NCBI GenBank assembly: GCA_034440575.1
Contig: JAOTOL010001181.1
Location: 186,001 to 250,000, forward strand
Source: Imbricaverruca yamaguchii
Lineage: Eukaryota > Arthropoda > Thecostraca > Neoverrucidae
Direction of reading: 5' to 3'
Length of the DNA stretch: 64,000 bases
The number at the start of each line of letters is the position of its first letter. The first letter of the stretch is position 1. Under the pieces are notes generated by a model. That model worked only from the letters and a program-made list of their open reading frames with translations, did no database searches and had not been told where the DNA came from. Positions 12,501 through 26,200 of the stretch are shown here, piece after piece. Position numbers and translations under genes: made by a program.

Positions 12501-15500
12501 CTGAAGTACTGGCGTAAATATGTTCCGCTTTGCCCAGTGAGTCCGAATAATCAGGCAGTTTGATCATTGATAACGACCTTGGTGGAAATGTGCTTCTGCA
12601 GCTACATAAAATATCCGTTCTGAAAACATCAATTAATTGCTGAAAATTTCTTTCATGTCGTAGCATATAGCTGTTTTCAAAATGTCTCACTTCGAGACAC
12701 CACGGAGACAAATCTGGAAGGCAAATGATTGTGCTTGACGCGTACTGACTCAGGGTTAAAGAGGACAAGTAGTGGGCCTAACCGGGACGATATACGCAGC
12801 CACGTTTTATTGGTAGCCGCCCCACATGACTGCGACCCTATTCCTCGCCCATTAACCACCCCCTCCCGCCAACGTCCCACTGACCACCCCCCTCCCCCGG
12901 CCACTGACCGTCGATCTTGCCGTTGGGCGTCTTGGGCGGCTGCCAGCTGAGGTTGATGATGGCCGGGTTGTCCTCCGACTGGACGATGGTCAGGTCGCGC
13001 GGTGGCGTCGACGGCGCCGCCTCGTGCGTGCTGTTCACCACGATCAGCGACCAGCTGGACTCACGGTGACCCTGCGCGCACGACGCCGGCCCGGTCTCAG
13101 AGACGCCGCGACACCAGACGGGTCGGCTGTGGCGCCCGGCCAGCCAGAGCTACGTCAGCACGGCACCGGCCCGGTCTCAGAGACGCCGCGACACCAAACG
13201 GGTCGGCTGTGGCGCCCGGCCAGCCCGAGCTACGTCAGCACGGCATCGGCCCGGTCTCAGAGACGCCGCGGCACCAAACGCGCCCAGCTACGTCAGCACG
13301 GCACCGGCCCGGTCTCAGAGACGCCGCGACACCAGACGCGCCCGGCCAGCCCGAGCTAGGTCAGCTCGGCACCGGCCCGGTCTCAGAGATGCCGCGACAC
13401 CAGACGGGTCGGCTGTGGCGCCCGGCCAGCCCGAGCTACGTCAGCACGGCACCGGCCAGGTCTCAGAGATGCCGCGACACCAGACGGGTCGGCTGTGGCG
13501 CCCGGCCAGCCCGAGCTACGTCAGCACGGCACCGGCCTGGTCTCAGAGACGCCGCGACACCAGACGGGTCGGCTGTGGCGCCCGGCCAGCACGAGCTAGG
13601 TCAGCACGGCACCGGCCCGGCCTCAGAGACGTCGCGACACCAGACGGGTCGGCTGTGGCGCCCGGCCAGCCCGAGCTACGTCAGCACGGCACCGGCCCGG
13701 TCTCAGAGACGCTGCGACACCAGCCGCGCCCGGCCAGCACGAGCTACGTCAGCACGGCACCGACACCATCTGATATCCGACCGGACGGTCAGTCGAACCA
13801 GTCGCAGCTCATTACAGGTGGTCAACTCTACACAGTCACGTACAAACTCGGTCGCAGCACACGAAAGGACTAATACAGAAGGCGGGGAGGGGAACACAGC
13901 TCAGACAAATTCACGAGTGCTGCTAAAGCTCGGTCCAATGGCGGTGTGAACCGAGCTTAAGGGAAGGGGAGGTTCACATCCGTCCTGATGGGTTGCGCGG
14001 GCCGATTCGGAGGCGCAGCTGTCACTCGTCAAACCCACCCAGGGTGCGGCTCACACGCCCATTGGTACGGCCGAACACGCAGTTATGCGGCTCATACCCA
14101 GCCATGGGTGCTGCTCAGATGATGATGAATTGGAGTTTAGGGGCGCATCGACTGCCAGGGTCATTTTGCGTCCATATGGGTGCTGCTCAGACCAACCTTG
14201 ACAGCCTGAACGGAGAACTCGTAGGTGGTGGCTGGCCGGAGGTTCTCCAGCATGCAGTTGAGCTGGGAGGCGTTGTGGTAGCGGTAGTTATCCGGATTTG
14301 CTTGGGTGGCGTATCTTACTTGGTACATTCGGCCGTCGTTCACCACCTGCCAATCGTCACGACATCATACCGTCGCACGCCACATCTGTCACATTGTTAC
14401 ACCACCGTCCGATACATCTGCCGCATTGTTGCACTATCACCCGATACATCTGCCACCTTGCTGCACTACCGTTCGTCACATCTGACACACTGCTCTGTCA
14501 CCGTCAACCATACCAATGTCGTCGATATTGTTGTTATTTGGGTTTAGGGATCGCATCAACTGCACCGGCTATACACATACAGCGCCCAAAACCACTTAAG
14601 TCGAGCCGAGTGGAAACATATCTGACGTCACATCATCGACCTAAGTGAACACTGCCTGGCTTCACTCTACATCGCACATACGCAGGAGGAACTCGACTCA
14701 TAAGATACTATCGTGTAAACTTTCGATAAAACAGCACTAAGTTTCTGGGCCAATGTCAACTGGTATAATGCCTGGTTCCGAAGTTCAAGTACAGCATCTG
14801 GCCGGGCATGATTCGGTCGATCCAGAACAATGCCTGGTTGGGCAGAGCTCGGTGGGTTCAGTTCAGTATCGGCTCAGCACAGTACTTGGTTGGATACCGA
14901 ATGGTGGGCACAGCACAGTACCTGGTTGGGCAGGGAGTGATGATCATAGCGCAGTACCTGGTTGGGCATGGAACGATCGATCTAATGTAGTACCTGGTTT
15001 GGCCAGGAGCAGTTAGGTATAGCGCAGTATCTGGTTGGGCAGGGAGTGATGGATATAGCTCAGTACCTGGATGGGCAGGGAGTGGTGGATATAGCGCAGT
15101 ACCTGGATGGGTAGGGAGTGATGGATATACCTCAGTACCTGGTTCGGTAGGGAGTGATGAGCATAGCGCAGTACCTGGTTGGGCATGGAACGATCGATCT
15201 AATGTAGTACCTGGTTTGTCCTGGAGCAGTTAGGTATAGCGCAGTACCTGGTTGGGCAGGAAGTGCTTGGTATAGCATAGTACTTGGTTGGGCAGGGAGT
15301 AGTGGGCATAGCGCAGTACCCGGCTGGGCAGGGAGTAGTGGGTGTAGCACAGTACCTGGTTGGGCAGGGAGTGCTTGGTATAGCATAGTACCTGGTTGGG
15401 CAGGGAGTAGTGGGCATAGCGTAGTACCCGGCTGGGCAGGGAGTAGTGGGTGTAGCACAGTACCTGATTGGGCAGGGAGTGCTTGGTATATCATAGTACC

Positions 15501-18500
15501 TGGTTGGGCAGGGAGTAGTGGGCATAGCGTAGCACCCGGCTGGGCAGGGAGTAGTGGGTGTAGGACAGTACCTGGTTGGGCAGGGAGCGATCGGTCCAGT
15601 AGAGCACAACCTCCGACTCGCTGACCACGTTGACCTTCAGCCCGGTCGGGATGACCAGCGGCCGCCGGTCCATCTGGTCCTCTGGCGGCCGCGTCCACAG
15701 CGTCTCGTAGATGGGTGTGCCGTTACCGGCCGCGTTCAGCGCGCGCAGCGACACCACGTACTCGGCGTTGGACACTGCCGGGCGGCGCGTCCGTCACAAA
15801 TGAATCAGCACCATCGAAACTCCAAATGAGAAAATTGGATTATGATTTTCTGGAAAAGATAATGCTCTGAATGCCAATAAACCAAAAACAGCCTGTTTTC
15901 CAACCCCCAGCACGCCTGAGTGGCTGCTCGTGGTGATTACACGTGGAGAATGGGTCTTCCCAACGCATTGCAATGCGACGACAAGTAAGGACATTTGACG
16001 CCAGTCCCACGGCGATATAATGGGAGACTGATGCTGGCATTGGTAGGATCGGGTGACGTTGGGTGGCTTGGTTTGGTCAGTTGGTTAGCAAGTTGGTTAT
16101 TACTATTATCGAGTGCATCAACTTCATTGGCTATATAGCGCCCATACATGGCTTAGCCCAATCCAACCACTCACATGCACTCGGGACAGATCAAACAATG
16201 CTAAGTCAGATCAGGTCAAACCAGACGAGCTTCAGTCGGGTCCAGTCGAGCCCAGCCTGAGCGGCGGGCGGCTCACCGAGGTCCTTGATCACGTAGAAGT
16301 GTTGTTTTTCGTCGATGACCTCTGTGTAGCTGTCGGGCACGCCGCGGCCCCAGCCGATGGTGTAGCCGCGCACCAGGATGTTGGTGTTGCGCGGCGGCGA
16401 CCACACCACCGTAATGGTGTCCTCGGTCGGACGAGCTGGCCGCACCAGATGCACTCGGTCAGCTCACACGTCCAACACGACAGGACGCCAGTGCTCCTGA
16501 ACTGGTGTAATTTGGGCGTGACATGTCGCCCAGCTGGTAAAAATGACACTGTATCTCCCACTATCTTGAACGCTTATATATCTACTGCAATCTACTATTG
16601 GAAAGAGCACAATAAGAAACAAGAATCGCCTGGGAATAATTTTACGGCCTACCTTACGAGGTATCATTTTGGTACACTATATTCAGAAATACATCCCTGT
16701 CAAGGATTTCGCTCAATTTTCCACTCCAGCTACATTTTCAGAAGTAGCTATATACTCTCACACCCTGAATCAACACCGGCTTTGAAACTGTATGCATATG
16801 CATCATCTTCATTTCAGGCAGCCTTGACACCATGTCACACAAGATGCATTTAGTCTCCTCTCTGAGAACCGCGTACACAAGTCATGGTCACTGAGCACTC
16901 TTGACCGGATGAACCGAATAGCGACCACCTAGTCTCTCCAAGGGGAGCCCACGTCCTCGTCTGCACCGCTGCGTCCAACTACTGCTTCAGAGGCGCTACA
17001 CGGCTGCAGCCGACAGCGCACCAACACCACCGAGTGTGGTCACCCGTCACACCTGGTGTGACGAGGCTACGCACAACATGACACCTTACTCGTAGGCTGA
17101 TGAGATGGCGCATAACTGACAGGGTGGACAAGACCAGACCTTTTCCCACCAGGGGCAGGTGGTAAAAGGTGGGCGTGACAACACGAGACGACACCGTGGT
17201 AGGGGACGGACGGAGGGAAACAGGGGCGTCAGGCTGAACGGCACAGCGAGGGCGGGTGGAGCGCAATAAACACACTCGACCCACCCGTGTCGTCGGCATC
17301 GGCTCACATACCGCCGAGCACAGAAGGCCGGCCCAGAAGTGCCTGCATGGATTGAACGCACGAAACGACAGACGTCGGCAGCGACTCAGCGACTCACCTA
17401 CGAGCGAGGCGGGCCGGTCCGGCACGGCCGTCTCCACCTGCAGCCGGTGGAACAGCTGCGCCCGGTGCCAGCGCGTGAACGGACCCGTGCCGTTGGCCGT
17501 CAGCGCCGCCATCTTGACCAGGTACTCGGCGTTCTTCTGCAGCTCGCTCAGCGTGAAGCTGCGCCGGATGGCGTCCGTGACGACGGTGTGCGCGTCGCGC
17601 CGGCCGCCGCCGTCCTGCCGCTTGTAGCGGATCTTGTAGCCGGTGAGCGGGCCGTTCCGGTGTTCGGCCGGCGGCGGCTCCCAGCGTACCACCACGCTCT
17701 GGGTGTGCAGTTCACGGCACGGTCACTACCATGGCGGTACACTGTTCGACAGCAGCACAGCATGGCACTACTACCACGCTCTGGGTGTGCAGTTCACGGC
17801 ACGGTCACTAACATGGCGGTACACTGTTCGACAGCAGCACAGCATGGCACTACTATCACGCACTGGGTGTGCAGTTCACGGCACGGTCACTACCATGGCG
17901 GTACACTGTTCGACAGCAGCACAGCATGGCACTACTATCACGCACTGGGTGTGCAGTTCACGGCACGGTCACTACCATGGCGGTACACTGTTCGACAGCA
18001 GCACAGCATGGCACTACTACCACGCACTGGGCGTGCAGTTCACGGCACGGTCACTAACATGGCGGTACATTGTTCGACAGCAGCACAGCATGGCACTACC
18101 ACCACGCACTGGGTGTGCAGTTCACGGCACGGTCACTACCATGGCGGTACACTGTTCGACAGCAGCACAGCATGGCACTACTACCACGCACTGGGTGTGC
18201 AGTTCACGGCACGGTCACTACCATGGCGGTACACTGTTCGACAGCAGCACAGCATGGCACTACTACCACGCACTGGGTGTGTAGTTCAATGGCACGGTCA
18301 CTACCATGGCGGTACACTGTTCGACAGCACCACAGCATGGCACTACTACCACGCACTGTGTGTGCAGTTCGCTGGCACGGTCACTAACTTGGCGGTACAC
18401 TGTTCGACAGCAGCATAATATGGTACTACCGTCACACAACATGGTACCATCACAGCCACATCGGGGTACTGCTCCGCCACCCTTGTAGACAACAGTACCA

Positions 18501-20177
18501 TAACCACCATAGCGGAACACTGCTCCATCACCCTGGTAGAAAACAGTGCCGCCGCCACCACATCAGGGTACCACTCTACCAACTTGGTGGAGTGGCACCG
18601 TCACCACCATAACGGGACACTACCATACGGTGTTGGCTGAGGGAATGGCACCGCTACTACCACACAACACAACACAGTTACCACCACAGCCTGGCGTAGG
18701 ACGACGACACAGCCAATACCACAATACGACACCACCAAAGGACAACACTCGCTGAAGCACACCAAGCGGCACCGCCACCACCACACAACACAATATCGTC
18801 ACCACCACAAAACGTGGTACAGTCACTATCACACAACATAACACCGTCACTGCCACAACATGGCACCGCCATCAGTGCACAACATAACATTCTCACCACT
18901 ACAAAACGTGGCACAGTCATCATCACACAGCACGGCATCGTCATTATAGCCGTCACCCGGCACCACACAGCACGGCACCATCCACACAGCATGAGTTATC
19001 ATAGCTGACGCCACAGCACCACACAGAACGGCACCATCCACACAGCATGAGTTATCATAGCTGACGCCACAGCACCACACAGCACAGCAGTCACCATAGC
19101 CGACACCCGACACCACCGCACCACACAAAACGGCACCATCCACACAGCATGAGTTATCATAGCTGATGCCACAGCACCACACAGCACAGCAGTCACCATA
19201 GCCGACACCCGACACCACCGCACCACACAGAACGGCGCCATTCACACAGCATGACAGTCATCATAGCTGACACCACAGCGCCACACAACACGGCAGTCAC
19301 CATAGCCGACACCGACACCACCGCACCACACAGAACGGCACCATCCACACAGCATGAGTTATCATAGCCCACACCACAGCACCACACAAAACGACACCAC
19401 CCACACAGCAAAGCAATCAACAAGGCCGACACCTCAGCACCACGGCACCACAGCACAGCAGTCACCATAGTCAACACCCGACACCACAGCACCGTCGACG
19501 TCAAACGTTCAGCTCGTGACGCGGTTCCGGGTGGGCGGACCAGAGCTCGGCAACCATGCCGAACACCATGGCAGGGCACGGCGCGACAGTTCACGGCCCA
19601 CGGCCGTTATCCAGGGCCGCAGCTGCCAGCGGTGACTCAGGCACGGCCCTTGGAACCGTGCTGCATCACCTCGGCAGTCGACGCGCCCTTAAACCCCAAA
19701 GCCATCGGCACCAGCAATATCTGCCCGTGTCCAACGCGGGTCCCCACCCCAGTCCGGTCAGTGGGCAGGGCCGGCGACGCAGCCGCCACCCACCGTGTCG
19801 CTGGACGTCTCGATGGTGATGTTCTGCGGCGTCTCGGATGGCTTGTCGCCCCAGGTGCGCGCGCTGACCTCGGCCGTGCTCGGGCCCGGCCCGTCGGCGT
19901 TGACAGCGCTCACACGTATCGTGTAGCTGGTGTACTTGCGCCGACCGGTCAGCACGAACTGCGTGGCGTTGGTGTTGAACACGCGCTCCTCGTCTCCGCC
20001 CGCCGACTGGGTCACACGGCAAAGTCGCCGGTCAGATGAGCGTCGAGACACGTAGTCAGGCCGGGTGATGCCCAGGACAGAGAACATGTGCACAGATCTA
20101 AGGTACATACCTGGGCTATATAAACTATCTATATAAAGATATATATGAATAAATAAACACAAGCATATAAAGATATA

Positions 20178-20232
<55 letters not shown>

Positions 20233-23200
20233 TCCATAGATATCTCCATAGTTATTGAATATATTTGATCAATTTCTTCTTGATTTCATGCCGAACATTC
20301 CACGCAAGTCGCAGCACACACTTCAGGCACGTGATCTATACGAATTAGCACTACGCAGTCCGCCTAAGCAGCGCCACTCATTCTGCCCGACGTGGGCCAC
20401 GCGTTCCGCCTGACTTGGGCCACGTTCTGCCTGACCTGACCTGGGCCATGCGTTCCGCCAGACTTGGGCCACGTTCCGCTTGACTTGACCCGCCTGACCT
20501 GACCTGGGCCAAGTTCCGCCTGACCTGACCTGGGCCACGTTCTCCCTGACCTGACCTGAGCCACATGTTCCGCCTGACCTGGGCCACGTGTTCTGCCTGA
20601 CCTGAGCCACGTGTTCTGCCCGACCTGGGCCACGTGTCTGCCTGACCTGGGCCACGTGTCTGCCTGACCTGGACCACGTAGAGTGTGTAGTGGAGCGGCG
20701 GCGGCGTGACGGCGGCCCAGCTGGCCAGCAGCCGGGTGGAGCCGATGGGCAGCAGACTCAGCTGGAGCGGCGCCGCCGGCACGGTCGGCTCCGGCTGGGT
20801 GCGCAGCTGTAGCCGCGCGGCGCCGCGGCCCGCCGCGCCCGCCGTGTTGGCCACCACGCGGAACACGTACTCGGTGTCCGGCTGCAGGCCCTGGATCTGC
20901 TGGCTGGGCGAGCCGGCGCCCGCCGACGTGTTGAGCACGCGCTCCCTGGGGGGAGCGGACGTGTCACGGACGGAACACAGACAGACGTGTTGGACACACC
21001 CTCCCCGGGAATGCATGGCCGGGAGATGCGGCGCGGAGTGCAAATGGTCTGAGTCGGCAGACGAGCGAATCATTCTCCGGGGAACCGTTGGATTTGTACT
21101 TTGTACTTTGTACTTTGTACTTTGTAACCCTGGATGTGGGATTGTTCGCGAGACAGCATCAACCCCTCCCTCCTGCCTGCCAGTACTTTCTCTTCTCATC
21201 TTACCTAGAATCATATATTTTCTAAAACTACCTCCTGTCTCAAGTCAGGGTTTTTGCGGCCACCCACCACTGCCCGAGCGGTGACTCACCTCTCCGAGTC
21301 GAGTCGCCGGTACGTGACCGTATAGAACGTGACGGCGGCCGCCGTGCTGAGCGGCTCGCGCCACGTCAGCGTCACGAAGCGCGCGCCCACCACGCGCGCC
21401 GTCACCTCGCGCGGCGCCGCGGCTGCCGTCGTGTCCGTGATGTCGCCGTCGCTGGCTGCCGACGCGCCGCCGTTACGACTCCGCCCACCACCTGCCGACG
21501 CCGCCGGGCCGCGGCGGCACGGGAGACGGCGGGCCGCACCAGGTGGGAGGGGACAGCGCGCGGGTGGAGGCCAGAGCGGACGGCGGAGGGAGAGAGCGAA
21601 CCGAAAATTAGTCCATCGCTGCGGCACGTTCCAGCACACGCATGCGGTACCTCATTCCGGGCGTACGCAACGGACAGTGAATGATCGCCCGCGCAAGCAT
21701 AAACGCAGAACAGCGAACACAGCGACACATTGCAGGTTCCGTGCTACTTCATGCTCTTAGCGTCGGCATCGGACCCGGTGAGTAACATGGCCGAAATATC
21801 TTAAAATAGCAGAGCGCAGACGCCTGTCGCACCCCTCCCCCAGGTGCACTATTCAGTGTCGGGCCAAGGCCATACACTGTGCCTGCTGATGGAGCCACTC
21901 GTGTGCACGCTCAGCGACAAACCAGCCAACCGCCAGTGTTTATGACGGTCGTCAAGTGACGCTGACCACCGTTTGAAAGACGCCGATCCGACCACCATGA
22001 TCTTCTAAACAAATACATTCCTTGAAAATATCACAGCATGCGATAAAGTGAGCAGTACGTATTGCAGCAACATCGGCCACACGGTGGGTCAGACCACACC
22101 AAACTTAGGAGAACGTAAGACTGAACTTCCGACAACGGAGAACACCGAACTCTAGAAATCATGACCGAACTACCTTCTAAGCAGGGGATCCCGACTGAGG
22201 TGGGAAGAATCTTGGGTGGTGATGGTGGATTGGTGCATTGGGACGCACCGACCACTTGGGTCACTTTACAGTCATATTGGGAGGATCTGTGGGTTCCAGA
22301 GGTATCGTGAAAGCACGGCAGGATGAAGGCACACAAAATGCTATGTATGCTGCAGGCAGTTTTCTTGGCCCGTGGACTCATATCATGGTTTATGCGCATT
22401 CCCTCGTTCAAAGCTTACCTGTGAAGTCAGTCAAATAAACAAAGCATGGAACACCAAGCCCCCGAACCCCAACGCCCCAATATGCGCATTCAGAGCATGA
22501 AGCGGCAGGATGACATCGGATAACGAAGTTGTCTCATAACACATCAGCAAGAAGCTCCAAACTCACCCCAAGACACATCATCCGGTCACGCGTAACTACC
22601 TTATTAACATAAATAGCACCACAACATGGTATTAATGCTTTTAAAACTAGAGGTAAATCAAATGACGTCACCTATATTGATGAATTTGTTAGTTCGCTTC
22701 AAACGTTTGGCGACGAATGCCTGGTCATTGTGTTGCCATAATTATACAGTTGACAAGAAATAAACAGTATCAATGTCTTAAATGAGAAATCACAGTTAAA
22801 TAGATGATCAGCCATAGGATAGGCACCTCGAGCTGCAATCACGCCAATTATGATCTATATTAGACATGAACCTCAGTAGTGGCACGTGCTATGCGCAACA
22901 TACACACACTACTGAAAACCTGCCGACGTCTATGCAATGCTCAAGGAGTCGTTGAACAACATACAACTCTAACAGAATCACAAATAAACTTGCTGCAATA
23001 GGATCGCATTCATGGCACGTGACAGCTAGACAGCTAATGGCCTTCAATGTAGTTTCAGTGCTCCCCTGCCATCCGAAGTCGACACCAGACGGTGGCGAAA
23101 AATTGTGTTTGCATCATTTCCTCACCTCTGGCGACATAAACACACCAGAGGCAGACCGCACTGTACGTACCAACCAGCTGCCGAGTCTGGCGAACACCTG

Positions 23201-26200
23201 AGGAGCGCACCGTACGAGGTGGGGATGTAAAATATGGCTGACATCCGAGAGGAAGCTGGGGATGAGTCCGAACCTGGTGCCAGGGCCAAGTCTGGCGGCA
23301 GTCTGAAGATCGGGGTCTGTGGAGCACACTATCTGGCGGCGGGACGGTGAGGCGGTAGGACAGTGAGGCGGCAGGACAGTGAGGCGGGCGGCTGTGCAGG
23401 CGGTGGACGCTGGAGAGCACACTGTACCTTGCGGCGGGACGGTGAGGCGGTAGGACAGTGAGGCGGCAGGACAGTGAGGTGGGCGGCTGTGCAGGCGGTG
23501 GACGCTGGAGAGCACACTGTACCTTGCGGCGGGACGGTGAGGCGGTAGGACAGTGAGGCGGCAGGACAGTGAGGCGGGCGGCTGTGCAGGCGGTGGACGC
23601 TGGAGAGCACACTGTACCTTGCGGCGGGACGGTGAGGCGGTAGGACAGTGAGGCGGCAGGACAGTGAGGTGGGCGGCTGTGCAGGCGGTGGACGCTGGAG
23701 AGCACACTGTACCTTGCGGCGGGACGGTGAGGCGGTAGGACAGTGAGGCGGCAGGACAGTGAGGCGGGCGGCCGTGCAGGCGGTGGACGCTGGAGAGCAC
23801 ACTGTACCTGGCGGCAGGACGCTCAGACGGGCGGCAGTCTGCACGTCGCCGGCCGAGTTGGTGGCGAAACACTGGTACACGCCGGCGTCCCGCTCCACAA
23901 GGCCGAGAATCCGCAGACTGTGGCCGCTCTCCTTCAGCTGAGCAAGTCAATGTTGCCGGGTCAGGGTCACCACGGCCTCCGTGGCCATGCGGTTAGTCGC
24001 CAGAAGCACGTGACATGCCCTTGGAGCGCCAAACCAAACTGGGGTCAGCCAGGCCGACAGATATATCCACGGTGAGAAAACAGTGGAAGTGCATGTTTCG
24101 GGTTTATGGCTACGAAAAGAAGAGATCCATTTCGAATGGGGCCTGGCGCACCTCTGCTCTGCGTCCAGCCACTTCGTGACACGCACCACTCCGAAAAAAA
24201 TAGGTTCGGCTCATTAATTCAACGTGTCTGAATCATTTCAGTCAGTCAAATAGCTCTAGTTATAATGGAGGCGATCGAAGGTGTTAGGCTCTCTACTTCC
24301 GTCAACGGGGAGTTATCCCTGTGATACCTGCAGTCCAGTGAACCTGTAGCTTGCCCCACCTCGAAGCCCTACAACACCTGCAGTCCAGAGACCCTGTAAC
24401 TCGCCCCACCTTCGAACCCTACAACACCTGCAGTCCAGAAACCCTGTAACTCGCCCCACCTTGAAGTAGTCGGAGTTGTGCAGTTTCTCGCCGTTTTTAG
24501 TCCAGGTGATGGTGGGCGGCGGCACACCGCGAGCCTGACAGCGCAGCTCCACGTCCTCCTTCTGGACGGCCGTTGTGTCGCCGGGTCTCTCCTCAAACGT
24601 GGGCGCCACTGTGCCACGCAACACATCATCCTTTCAGCCGCGCACACACACCGACCGCCGACATTTCTCGGCACTTACGTGCCATTTGTTCGCTGCGATA
24701 ACAACTGTATTATACAACGCGCTACACGTATATACCAATTGCAAGTGATTGTCCAAGGGTGCTATTGTGTCTACTAGAGGACGGTGGCGCTATTTCGATG
24801 TGCATAATTCAGGTAACGTATTTCTTTGAGTGGAATATGTGATTTTATTTCGTGGCAGACTACAGTTTGAAGTCATTATAATGTAATGTTTTGCATTATA
24901 ATGTTTTGCTTAGTCAAAAATATAGACCAGACTCGGGGAAGCTCATGGCATATTTCACCCACAAACACACACAGAGGTCACATTACATAGCAGTCAAAAG
25001 CTCTAATTATTGACACCATGCTGCCAGGTTCCCAGTGATACCTCTTCTGGGTACGACGGGGCTTTCCATATTTCTCAGACTGGAAATATAGAGAACTGCT
25101 TCGGTGGTGCAACGTGATGCAGTGCCCTTAGCCGAGCTCCTGAACATGATTAATTTAAAGGCATCCCTGTGAACCCATAATACGGACGCCAGGTCACGAC
25201 TTGGTGAACACTATCCCCAGCTACAGCCATTGCATTGGATGAAGTCGATCAAAGAGTCTGTCCGAAGTCAAAATTAAAAGCAGACGCCTCCGATATTCGA
25301 AACCGACGAGTGCGCAGACTGCCACGAAGGTCCTGGCTGGCGGTCGGTGGTATAATGGCAACACAACAGATGTATGACGGTCGCCACGTGGCAATGCTGT
25401 GGCGCTTTCATTCCCAACGACAGGTTCCGCGTCAACTGCCCTCATCGTTCTCCACAGTACTGAACTACAGACCAAAATGCAATACACAAGACGCCTTGAA
25501 TGGCATGTGATCAGCTGCACGGTTAACCTGGCAGTCGACGACTCCACACACCGACTATGATAAGCTGCACACAATCCCCTGCGACCAACCGTGCAGCGAA
25601 CTGTGCTAACAGCGACCTCGGGTTGACAGCGAACTGTGCTTACAGCGAACTGTGTTGACAGCGGCCTGTGCCGACAGCGAACTGCGCTGACAGCGAACTG
25701 TGCTGACAGCGAACTGTGCTTACAGCGAACTGTGCTGACAGCGAACTGTACTCACAGCGACCTCGAGCTAACAGCGAACTGTGCTGACAGTGACCTCAGG
25801 CCAGTGAAAACAAAATTGTTTAATACAACGAAGAATGGCTCTTAGGTGCTCCTGGGTTTTAGACATTGCGTGAGACGAAATGTACGACCCTCAATATACC
25901 AGGTGCTGGGTTTACTCAACATTAAAAGTAGCGTTAGGGATCATGCTATATTACGCATAACAAAACAAAATTCACCCTTTTGCTTGGAACGTCACAGGTA
26001 ATGGAAGTTTTCGGTTTTCATCCTTGGTGATGACTTTCATCTTTTCATAAACATATTACAAACACAGATGGTGGTTGTTGTGATGGAAATAAAGTAAACG
26101 TTTGCAATGTTTTCATCCTTGTCTTTTGTTTTTTTCCAGCAGGTATCAATAATCTCACTCTCAGGTGAATATAGAATGGGCTTTGAGACAAAGGCATATC

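Noticed and set aside
13002..13949. 315-codon open frame with repeated Arg-rich text
   Set aside because: Translation of the 80-bp array on the strand opposite to frazzled.
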